Shown: positions 44,349-53,689 of the stretch, in pieces
Position numbering within the stretch: the first letter of the stretch is position 1
Layout: each line of letters begins with the position of its first letter
Origin: Immersiella caudata
Lineage: Eukaryota > Ascomycota > Sordariomycetes > Sordariales > Lasiosphaeriaceae
Direction: 5' to 3'
NCBI GenBank assembly: GCA_030512335.1
Contig: JAULSU010000004.1
Coordinates: 1,736,001-1,800,000, forward strand
Length of the DNA stretch: 64,000 nucleotides
Program-made: the position numbers and the translations under genes
The notes under the pieces: model-generated
What the model saw: only the letters and a program-made list of their open reading frames with translations
Database searches by the model: none
What the model was told of the DNA's origin: nothing

Positions 44349-45440
44349 CTAGCCACTTCCGGTCTCCTTCAGTCCGGTAGGGTCGCGACATGCCAAGACC
44401 CTCCCCGTATTCTTGCTCGTAGATTTGCACCTCTCGCATTTGGGTCCCCGCGAGCATTTCACCTTGGCTTTCGTACAGCCATTGCAGTCAAACTATTCAT
44501 ATGGGTATACATAATCTGCGGATAATCTTCGACTGGCGCAAGCCGAGCAGGGCTTTTTTCCTGTCGCATGGCCCGGACGTGATGACTCCCGTCTTCCTCC
44601 CCTTACGGCAGTTGTTGCAGCAATCGATAGGAATTTGTACCGAGTCTAGAGAGGAATCAGACTTTGGAGGGAGGAAAAATTGGAGACTGGAAGCAGAGAC
44701 CGAGCGTAGGGGTTGACTAGACAGGGGGTCTCGGGACGTCGCGGCGGGGCTCGGGTTGCGCTCTTGTCAGCCGTGGAGGGAGAGCGGGTGGCTCCAAAAT
44801 GGGTTCCGGTGCAGGGACCATGGCTGTGGCCGGGGCGACCGGGAATGGGGTTGGATTGCGAGGACTTCCCGGAGGGCGTTTGCTTTTCGACCTCAAGATT
44901 CCGGTCCCCGGCAGCGCTTCAGGCCTTTCTGTCGACGACCGGGGAGTCTCGGTGTTGTTGGGGTTGGCTTTCAGCGGCGCAAATGACCCACTGTGTACCG
45001 GCGCATGCTCTGTTAGGCGCGCGCGCGTTTTTGGGCTGGCGGAGAGAGGTGTGGCGGTAGCGACTCGGTCGAACCGTCGGGGTCGATGGTTGTCGTCTAC
45101 GGCGAGGACACCCGAGGAGGTTGGGCGGGCTCGCAGAATGCTGAGGGCTTGAAATTGATATCAAGACCCCTTGCGTCACTCTAGCACGCATTGGTGGTCG
45201 TGGAGAAATCTTGGCCCACGGATACACGCTGGAATCATGCGGCTTGAAGATCTTGGAGACTTCATTATCCATTTGTCCATGCTCCTCTTGCCATCCCTTG
45301 GAAAGGTCACTGACGATATTAGCGACCGTATTCCTGAGGTGGCGGTTGTGATAATCCCGCCGCTGCTTGATCGACTGGAGGGCGGCCTTGACTTCGGACC
45401 GGGCTTACTCCATGTCATCGGTGCGCATTTGGAGAGCCAT
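44349..45440 (-). pseudogene. Decayed relative of the double zinc-cluster protein
   Basis: From the ATG at 45440 (MALQMRTDDME) the frame encodes a coiled coil (QSIKQRRDYHNRHLRNTVAN) ending in SSVYPWAKISPR, closely matching the intact neighbour (coiled coil ending NEYPWAKPYER). It is interrupted by TAA at 45405-45407, where CAA would fit. After a Pro/Ser-rich middle with another TGA at ~44919, the minus strand shows CNNCRKGRKT, a frame change, KKPCSACASRR, YVYPYE, a TAG (44493-44495), then DCNGCTKAKVKCSRGPKCERC. This reproduces the neighbour's tandem pair of zinc clusters, including the YP(W/Y)E linker. End at TAG 44349-44351. Two of the stops fit C-to-T at CpA. A non-functional paralogue. Confidence 0.65.
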
Positions 45441-46463
45441 GCTTCGAACGCAGGAAAAGGACGACTTATGGTTCGAAGTCTGAAGGACAATTGGACGAAG
45501 GTTGAAAGAACGAGGAAGACGGACAAGAACGGGCCTGGAAGAGCGGGGGACTGTACCCACCACATCAACCACTTGCTCCTGCCACCTCTCCCAGTTGTCC
45601 CGATTTCCGCACGAATCCAAGCAAAGCCAGGACGACCTAGTGGCTTTTTTTCTCTACTCTTTACTTCATGCACGTTCCCGGCGACAGATCAGGTTGTAGC
45701 ACTACAAACGAAAATCTTCTCTTGAGTGGCGGGAAGGATGTTTGTTTGCAGTGCGCCCCGTGTGAGAAAAATGTACGCCATGATTGGTTGGATGCCGCAT
45801 GGCCGATGAGATGCGAAGCCCTCTCGGGGGCAGCCCAGCGTCCTTGGAAACGGACCTTCCTGGCCAAAAAGACCTTGGGTTCTCGGCCCCCCCTCCCTCT
45901 TGGGCTCGACTCACCGGACGTCTTTGTTTCTCCATTCTGCCGCCCAGGGCCGTTAATACCAATTTTTCATTTCGCGATTCCAACAGCATTCGACACCGTG
46001 ACGTACGTACGCATCGAGCCGCTGCCTCGAGAGTGCCAGGCCTCCTTTGCACCCATTATGAGCGGAAGCAGGCAGTGTCCGGCAGTGTGGCCCCAGACCA
46101 TGGTAGGCTGCGCCATCCCCCAAAACCACTCGGGCCTCCATTGCTGTACATTGTTGGTCTGTCCTGGTCAAGACGGTCAACTCTGCGAGGGGACTGCGCT
46201 GCCTGGTCAATTATTCTCAACTAAGTTATACTGTGTTTGCTGCACAGAGGCCCGGAAACTGTCCACAGGCCCGGCTGCGTGAGATGTGAGGTAACTACAA
46301 GTTAAAGCTCGATCGAATCTCAGTCCAAACATGGTGGTATCTCCGACTGCCCCCCCCCCCCTCCCCTCGCCCAGTTCTTGGATATCCATCCCCCCAAGAA
46401 GCACAAAGATCTCAAACCCTCAAACCAAAGCAGCATAGACAAACAGAGACTCAGACCAGCTCC
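45441..46463. other. Intergenic between two zinc-cluster loci
   Basis: About 1 kb. A poly-C run (46351-46362) lies near the 3' end of the intact gene. Plus-strand frames such as 45668-46282 are open for up to 204 codons without any recognisable feature; I do not call them. Confidence 0.4.
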
Positions 46464-47867
46464 TCAAGACTCCTCCTCACCACCCAACTGCCTCGTCGGC
46501 ACGGATCCGCCCTCAACCGCCTTTCCGTCTCTCATAGCCACAGCGGGGCCGCTCAGACCCACCACCGCAGAGCCAACCTTCTCCCCACCATCCACTCGCT
46601 CCATTCGTAGTGACTCCATTCCCAAGGCTGTTACCGGCCTCTTGGCAACGCCCCTTATGAGCTTGCCATACCAGCACTCTGCCAGTCCCATCTTCTCGCA
46701 TCTGTCGCATCGACGGCCGCGCGAACAGTGCACATTGTCCACCCTGCATGCGGCGCAATCGCGTACCTCCCATGGGTAATGACATTCTTCTTGAAGGCCC
46801 CTCTTGGTGCAGTAAGAGCAAGGCTCTTTTCTATCACAATGGGAATTCCTTTCGGCGCAAGGGACGCAACGTGGGTTGGAGGGCCCCAAGCGGGTCCGCT
46901 GCACCTTGTCGGGGCTGTTTGGTGTGCGAGACTGCTGGACGACGTGGGCAGGGATCGGGAGAGCGAAAGCGGAAGGGCCGGACGCGTCAAGGGAGAAGTC
47001 CAAGGCGGTCTGTGAGGTGGTAGATGCGGCGGGGGCTGCGCCGACGGGGTTGGACTCTGGGTTGGTAATCAGAGAGTGAGACCTTGTACGTCGTGTAGTA
47101 GCAGTAATCGATGGCTTCGCTTGTCGCTTTGGGGTTGAGGGAGTATGAGCAGATATCAACTTGCGCTTGCGGCTTTGTATGATTGGCGGCGCCACTGCTG
47201 GAGGCGGCTCTTGATGAAGAATGACATCCCCTTGTGGGAGGGGGTGTATTTGGGAGCCGTGTGGTTGGGTGTTGCTACCCTCTGGCTCCGGCTCTGGCGC
47301 GGGGCGCGCTTCAACATCCGGTGGTGGCTGCCTCGGAAGGGGTTGGCTGATTGGGATCGGCTGACTGGTTGGAATAGACTGGCCGCTTGAGATGGGCGCG
47401 ATGGTCGGAATTTGTCGTCTGCTCGGAGTTGGTTGGCTGATTGGAATCGGCTGACTAGCTGGAACAGACCGGCCGCTTGAGATGGGCGCGCCGATCGGAG
47501 CTGGTCGGCTGGTCGGAATCGGCACGTTCGTTGGAACCTGCTGGTCTCTTTGGGAGTGGTTGACGAGGCCTTGTAGCTTGGTGAAGACCTTCACGGTAAT
47601 TCCTTCGGTAGTAAAACCGAAACTGCTGTCAGTCCGCTCATATGGCTTGGCCCAAGGATACTCGTTCGCGTCGAGGGGTCCATTGGCTGCCAGCATCTCA
47701 GCTCTCAAGGCGGTGTGCTTTTTTTCCAGGACTCGCAGCTTACGCTCGTGGCGCGCCGACACATCTTGCAAGAGTCCGCGGTGTTGATCATCGGATATTT
47801 GTCGATTCATCTCAAGTGCTTCGAATTCGCGTTCAAACTGCGCCATCGTCTTCGGCTGGGTCGCCAT
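46464..47867 (-). CDS. Protein with N-terminal coiled coil and two tandem zinc clusters
   Basis: A single-exon frame of 467 residues from a true ATG (47867). Residues ~5-60 are a coiled coil (FEREFEALEMNRQI...HERKLRVLEKKH), then YPWAKPYER, a Pro-rich region (residues ~115-220) containing two 30-residue repeats, a basic segment (SRKRKLISA, possible NLS) and a C-terminal pair of Cys-rich clusters: CVPCAERNSHCDRKEPCSYC followed by C, and CAACRVDNVHCSRGRRCDRC followed by C. Each has the order C-x2-C-x6-C-x5-C-x2-C-x8-C, i.e. a Zn2Cys6 spacing. Placing two such clusters back to back at the C-terminus, rather than one at the N-terminus, is unusual. Probably nuclear and nucleic-acid binding; target unknown. 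A decayed relative lies just downstream on the same strand. Confidence 0.7.
   Translation of the reverse strand: MATQPKTMAQFEREFEALEMNRQISDDQHRGLLQDVSARHERKLRVLEKKHTALRAEMLAANGPLDANEYPWAKPYERTDSSFGFTTEGITVKVFTKLQGLVNHSQRDQQVPTNVPIPTSRPAPIGAPISSGRSVPASQPIPISQPTPSRRQIPTIAPISSGQSIPTSQPIPISQPLPRQPPPDVEARPAPEPEPEGSNTQPHGSQIHPLPQGDVILHQEPPPAVAPPIIQSRKRKLISAHTPSTPKRQAKPSITATTRRTRSHSLITNPESNPVGAAPAASTTSQTALDFSLDASGPSAFALPIPAHVVQQSRTPNSPDKVQRTRLGPSNPRCVPCAERNSHCDRKEPCSYCTKRGLQEECHYPWEVRDCAACRVDNVHCSRGRRCDRCEKMGLAECWYGKLIRGVAKRPVTALGMESLRMERVDGGEKVGSAVVGLSGPAVAMRDGKAVEGGSVPTRQLGGEEES
47345..47520 (-). repeat. 90-bp tandem coding repeat, two copies
   Basis: Two diverged copies with a 90-bp period (compare ggctgactggttgga near 47357 with ggctgactagctgga near 47447) encode the duplicated unit APISSG-S-P-SQPIPISQP in the Pro-rich region of the double zinc-cluster protein. 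Confidence 0.7.
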
Positions 47868-48668
47868 TTCTTGTGGGATTCGTGGTGAGGTAAGTGCCTT
47901 TTTTTAAGTGATGAGATGCCGAACAAAACTTAGGTTTTGGTGACCTGAGAGGGCCAAGGAGAGTTGAAGGAAGGTATGAAATCTTTAGGAAGGAAGCTGG
48001 GGGCACGCGGGTATGGTGAGCGGACCTGCTGCAGTTGGCTGCGGGCCATCAAGCCCTACTGCCGCCTAACTTGGAAAGTTCTAGGCGTTTAGTCCTTGGT
48101 TGGGGTATTGTTTTATCTTGGTATTGGATAGGGCAAGGCGTTTGATCTGTCGTGCACGACAAAGACGGGGATGAAAGACACCTGGGAGATACGTCATAGT
48201 AGGCACCCCCCACCTCGTCCCCCAAATTCCACACAACTATCGACCTCCAATGCAACCATTAAGTCATGTTCAATTTGCATTCTTTACCCATTGTGAGCTG
48301 CCTATCCGCAGTTTCAGGTCCCCAGGAACCATGGCCGTTGGTGTTCTGACACATCGGCCACCCGGCGCCCGTCGCAACCGCTGGACAGGCATGTTAGCCT
48401 TCCCGGCTCCCTTTTTTCAGGGAAGGAGCTGCCTATCTAGATAGCAACTTATGTCCTTGAAAATTCGGAAAGCGGGGACCTGCTTCCATCCAAGTCCGGT
48501 CCGCTGCCTTCCATTTCCTCTTTCTGCCTTTCTCCTGGTCATCCTCTGCACACCCATGGCACGCCAAATTCCCGTCCTGCTACAGCTTCAAAGTGTCAGC
48601 AACCTTTCCCGCCATTTTATCCCAACATGGACGTTCCCAACTGGTGCCTTTCTGCATCGCAACCCAAT
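47868..48668. promoter_or_regulatory. Shared upstream region of zinc-cluster and Hsp70-like genes
   Basis: 0.8 kb between divergent starts (47867 minus, 48669 plus). No TATA box is clear; no coding feature supported. Confidence 0.35.
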
Positions 48669-50841
48669 ATGACTGAAGTGTGAGTCCAGCATTACCTTCT
48701 GGCTTGCCCTGGCTACACTGCGGGACAGGCTCTCTTTCGGACGGTGGCTAATATTTTGTCACCCGCAAACAGCGCCCTCGGCATCGATATTGGAAGCTAT
48801 GGGGCACGGGCATTCATGGTAGAGATAGACCCACCTCAGAGTGATCACCCGCGGACGTATCAAGTGTCCAGCAAGCGTGGTAATCATCGAGACGACTATA
48901 CATTCTACGACGCCGATTTCCCTGCCGCCATTACGGTCAGGGACGTGGCTGACGGCACCTTGGTCGAAATCCCAGCTAAATACGCCTTTTATGCGCTCAC
49001 GAACGGGTCCGACAACCTGCTGAAGCAACACCCGCAGGCAGACGAATTAAGCAGGCAGCACAACAACGCAGTCGGCAGGAGGCAGATCGAGGCGGGCATC
49101 GGGGGATTGCTTACCACTATCAAGGAGCAGGTTGACACGACCTGCGCCGTGAAGAGGCTGCGCGTGGGCCGTATCGGGTTGACCATCCCAGCCCAATGGA
49201 CCCTCGAGTTCGAGGATGTGTATCGAAGAATCGTGTCACCCCTCTTTGCCCACGTCCAGCCTTCGAACATCCAGTTCTACACCGAAGCGGAGGCCCTTGG
49301 CCAATACCTTCTCCGAGAACATTGGGACGAGCTGGATCCAGAAAATAAATACGCAGGGGTGATGTTTCTAGACTTTGGCGGGCACTGCATGGTAAATTTT
49401 GCTGGCCGCGATCTCGCCGGAAGTCTGTTCCTGACATCCTACAGAATGGCTTTCAGTGTCTTCTCTCCAGAGACACAGTCAATCCCGACCGGAGCTGCTT
49501 CATCAAGGTTGGCGCAGGGACATTCGGTAAGAATGCATTCCTCGGCTCCTCCAAACAACCTGGCACTAACTTACGTCGACCCAGGCGCTGCTGGTGGATC
49601 CGAGGCCTGGATGTGGTATCTCAAGAAATGGTTCTATCGGATCTTCCACGACCTATCTGACGGCGACAATGCCACCGAGAACCAGTGGAATGACTTTGCC
49701 AAGGCCGCAAGGGTCAAACGAGTAGACCCGATGGAGCCACACGACGACATCACACGCAGATACAAGGCGCGAGGGGCAGAAATTACGATAAGTCTGGATC
49801 AAGCCGAGGTTCAAAACGCCTACGAGCACGGTCTGGGTCGCCCCATCGAGATGTCGGAAAAAAAGATAGCCGAGCTTTCTGGCCTGATTCAGAATCGCCT
49901 GGTCACAGGGCCATTCTTCGTGTTGGCCTCGGGGGGCTCTGCCCGAAACCCGCGAACAAAGTCCCAAATCCTGCAGATTTGCAAGGACAACGGATTTAAC
50001 GTCAAATTTATCTTCGACCTTGTGGTGTCGCGATTTGAGTAAGTTCAGCCATATCCCACTGTCAGGCACTGAGACTGACGTAAACAGGTCCGACGCAATC
50101 GCAAGAGGCGCTGCGTTTGCCGCCTGCAAGCGGATGTCGGTTCGTAGCTGGTTCGACCGCGGCGGCGTCATAGCCCTTCAAACACGGGAGAATGAGAAGA
50201 AGCAATGGTCAAAGACCGCCACACTCATCATCGACTCGTCGAGCTTCGAGGGCCCCAGTGACATGCTCTTCAAAGTGACGGAAAAGAACTCCCACAAGCT
50301 GATCTGTAATCCGTTTCACAGAAGAAGCGAAGGCGGCAACACAAACAACGTTTCTGCTCATTATTCCTACGATTTTCTGCTCCTGAGCAAACTGCCGATA
50401 AAGGGAGAATGGTATCTTCGGTGCTGTTTGAAGGAACAGGGTGACGACGTCACCTTGGAGATAGCACAATCGCTGACGCCGAGAATTCGAGTCAGCGGGT
50501 CCCGCAAAGAACAACCCGGGGACCGAAAAGAGCTCGTCAGTTTAACGGTGCCACTATACGTAGACTGGTCAAGCTTTACGTTACACGCTGGTAAACGAGA
50601 TAGGGACATCAACGAACTGAGAATCGCCGGCCTACCGCCACAACCCGAAGATACTTCAGATGGTGAAGACAACGTGAAGGAGGAGAACCAGCAGGGATGT
50701 TCCAGCGACCCGCCGCCCTCAAGTGGTCCGCAGCCAAGCTCGATGCCGAGGCGTACGACACGTCAAAGACGGCCGCCCCGCTCGTATCCATATGAGAACC
50801 CAGCTCGCCCCGGGAAGAGGAGAGCAACGAAGAAGAAGTGA
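48669..50841 (+). CDS. Hsp70-like / actin-fold ATPase, paralogue 1
   Basis: Five exons: 48669-48679 (11 nt), 48773-49391, 49445-49526, 49585-50038, 50088-50841; phases agree, 639 residues. The tiny first exon (ATG ACT GAA GT) is supported by the same structure in the paralogue at 51.6 kb. Actin/Hsp70-fold motifs: phosphate-1 loop ALGIDIGSYGAR near the start, phosphate-2 VMFLDFGGHCM, a Gly-rich turn GAAGGSEAW, and the adenosine motif FVLASGGSARNP. A Hsp70 peptide-binding domain is not recognisable; the C-terminal ~180 residues form a different region and end in a strongly basic tail (PRRTTRQRRPP ... KRRATKKK) that looks like a nuclear localisation or nucleic-acid-binding segment. Fungal genomes carry many such Hsp70-like ATPases of unknown role. 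Tandem with its paralogue, same strand, 0.76 kb apart. Confidence 0.85.
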
Positions 50842-51605
50842 CGTCGGTTGAGACCGTTGGGGTGAAGGCTATGAAGAGAATGATATCGGAATTTGGGACT
50901 TGTTTGGTGTTTTCTCTTTTGATCTGACGTATATGAAGCCGTGGCTGGAGGACATACGTCTGCAAGTAGCACTCCACTGTACGTATTCTGGGATTTCTGG
51001 TACAATTCAACTCCCAACTGTAGTTTTACAATAATAATGAATCATGCGTCGCAGACCGTCTCACGACTGACCGAGCAGGGGTACTCGCTTGATGACATGG
51101 GATCGCCTCACCCGTACCTCAACACTCAAAATTTGACAATACCAGAACCCTACGCGTTCCGCGTACCGCCTTCCAAAAGAAATAGACGGAAAGGAAATTG
51201 CTTAGAGCGGCATAAGCACTATCCACTACCCGGTAAGCGAAGTAACACTGCAGTAAGAGGCCTACGCAGTATGGTGCCCGAGCCAATGGCGCAGCGTTTC
51301 CATGCTTTCCGTTTCTCTGCGGGCTTCCGCAGGCTCCGCACGGGCAACGGTCTCTCCCCCATCGTGCCCAGGTCCTTCCACAAGATTGCGCCCCAAAACG
51401 CCAAAACAAACTTCCGTTTCCACTGTGGTTGCACCGAACATCTGCCATTGGCCAAACTTTGTTGCGTGGGGTGCTCGCTTTCGTTTGCTCCCTTGCGATC
51501 CTCCGTCCAACGTCAACACCGCGCCAATCTGCATCTCTACTCGCACCACCTCTTTCATATCAAAAATCTCAATCATCTGAATTCACAGAATCCGAGTCGC
51601 CCACA
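50842..51605. other. Spacer between the Hsp70-like paralogues
   Basis: 0.76 kb. A plus frame 50941-51795 is open for 284 codons and runs into the next gene's first exon in the wrong frame; it has no motif and I do not call it. The promoter of paralogue 2 must lie here. Confidence 0.4.
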
Positions 51606-53594
51606 ATGCCATGCCAGCCCAAAGGCGGCCCTCGCCTTGAGGACGTGTGAGTCTGCGCGGCCCCGCTCGAGATTGATAAGATTGGCTGACAAAAACGCAG
51701 AACGCTGGGCATCGACCTCGGCAGCTACAGCACGCGCGCTGCATTGCGCACAGCGACTGGCAGCGAGTTCGTCATCGAGAATAAGGAGAGCATGAATTCT
51801 AGCAACTCGTACTATGCCGCGGACTTTCCCTCGGCGATATATCCTTTCGACCACGTTTCGCAGCCTGTCTACCTGCTGAGCCCCGACCACAGCCGTCGCG
51901 AAACGTCCGCAAAATACGCGTTTTATGTCCTTGCCTACGCCGATGACAAGCTACTCGAGGAATATGCTGTCGCCCAACGGCTCACTAATCGCCAGAATGA
52001 CCCGGCCTTCCGAAAGCAGCTCCGGAGGGGCATCGTTGGCCTCCTTACAGTCGTTCGGGACGCCACCATGACCGTTTGCAGGTCCAAGCGGTACCGCATC
52101 GCGAGAATCGGGCTCTCCATCCCTGTTCAATGGACTTCGGACTTTGAGGACGTATACTGAGATGTTCTCTTTGAGGCCTTCAAGGGCGACATTGAGAAAT
52201 CGGACATGGCGTTTTACGCTGAGACGGAGACATTTGGGCGTTATTCGTATAAGTTTCACTCGAGAGAGATCGACCCTGAAGACAAGCACAGTTCCATCAT
52301 GTGTTTTGACTTTGGTGGTCACAACATGGTTCGTCTTAACTTCCCTTCTGAACTTCTTTCGTCTTTGCTGCAGCTGACTTTTAACTAGAATTGCTGCCTA
52401 TTTGGGGTTGCTCGCGACTTCAATCAGCAAGTCGACAATAGTTTTTTCACCGTCGGAAAGCCATCTGGTAAGCTATCCCACATCCTGTGGCCCTGAGGGA
52501 ACAATGCTGACATGTCGATTCAGGCGTGGGTGGCGGTTCTGAGCAGTGGGAACACCACGCTGGTCGGTGGGCCGTAACCCGCTATTTTACCAAGACTAGA
52601 ACGCTCCCGAACCAAGAGCAACTTCGAAAAGTCTTTGCAGACTTCCAAGCCATCAAAAGTCAGGACGAACAGAATTGGGGCACAACCTGGTACTTCGACC
52701 TTCCGGATGGAACTGCCTGGAGGGTCCCACTCTCTAAAGAGACCATCAATGATGCGTGGGAAAAGGGCTTGGGCCGACCTCTTCGACTGATGGAGCGTCA
52801 GTTGGCTCGCTTGGTGACCCTTCAGAAGAAGGATCGGATATCTAGCCCTCTTGTGATGGTATCCGGAGGCTCAGCACGAGGACCCAAAGCCAGATCCTGC
52901 ATTGAGGCTCTTTGCAAGGAAGCGGGTGTCGACATGATCTTCACAGACGAATTTCTTTCGGTCAACTATCGGTAAGCACGCCAAGTGTCGAAAGTTACTA
53001 AAATGTCAGGCGAGCTTACCAACTGGAAGGACAGCACAGATCGCCTTAGCAGCCGCTTACGTCGCAAGTGAAACCATAACGGTTGAAGAGTTCTTCCTTC
53101 GAGGCGCTGCTGTTGGCCTTCAGCGTTGTTCGATTGGGCCCCGAACTCAGGCCCGGAATATCGCCTGGGACAGTTGGGGACCCCTTCTCCTTGATGGAGT
53201 GAATGCCACACCTGTAAGTACAAGCTTTCCATCGCCATTTTCACCCCACCACCGCAGTTGCTGACCATGTCAGGATCAATACGCCAAGAAGGTAGATGCC
53301 GCCCTATCACGAATTCGTCAGCATCCAGGTGGAAATCACGGTGGCTTCATCATCAGTCCGGAGCTCAAGACACTGCAAAAGGACATGCCCCTCGAGTTTA
53401 TCACGACCACCGGACGAGACCGATTCCGCCTCATCTGTGACCCATTCTTAGTGCAACGGCCACCACCTCACAAACCAGAAGTCCATGCCAACCGCTCATA
53501 TGATCTAGCATACCTCGGAGAGAAGCAAAAGGGAACCTGGGCGTTCTTGATTACATCCACAGGCTCAGATTATGATTTTAGATCTTATATTTGA
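51606..53594 (+). pseudogene. Hsp70-like / actin-fold ATPase, paralogue 2, one in-frame stop
   Basis: Six exons: 51606-51646, 51701-52328, 52389-52467, 52524-52971, 53030-53213, 53274-53594; all phases agree (567 codons). The splice sites after GGH(C/N)M and in the GxGGGSE loop are at the same positions as in paralogue 1, showing common descent. Motifs: TLGIDLGSYSTR, IMCFDFGGHNM, GVGGGSEQWEHH, LVMVSGGSARGP. The single defect is TGA at 52158-52160, in FEDVY(*)DVLFEAF, where Arg (CGA) would fit and paralogue 1 has Arg. Everything else is intact, so this is either a very young pseudogene, a strain-specific null, or a sequencing error. It lacks the basic tail of paralogue 1. If the stop is real, only ~170 N-terminal residues are made. 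Confidence 0.78.
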
Positions 53595-53689
53595 TGCTAT
53601 CGTCAAGTCGTGTATGTGCAAAAAAACCGAGCCAAATCCAACCATTGCTTGTATCCTCTTGATTTCGCCAGAAAATTGAATTCCCAAGC

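Noticed and set aside
45668..46282. 204-codon plus-strand frame
   Set aside because: Lies between two minus-strand zinc-cluster loci, no motif, no homology that I recognise; overlapping frames are similarly open.
48744..48772. Start of Hsp70-like paralogue 1 at 48744
   Set aside because: That codon is GTG and the stretch up to 48772 reads as an intron end (gcaaacag); the 11-nt exon at 48669 matches the paralogue's gene structure.
50941..51795. 284-codon plus-strand frame between the Hsp70-like genes
   Set aside because: No motif; it overlaps the first exons of paralogue 2 in a wrong frame, while the correct frame has matching splice sites and ATPase motifs.
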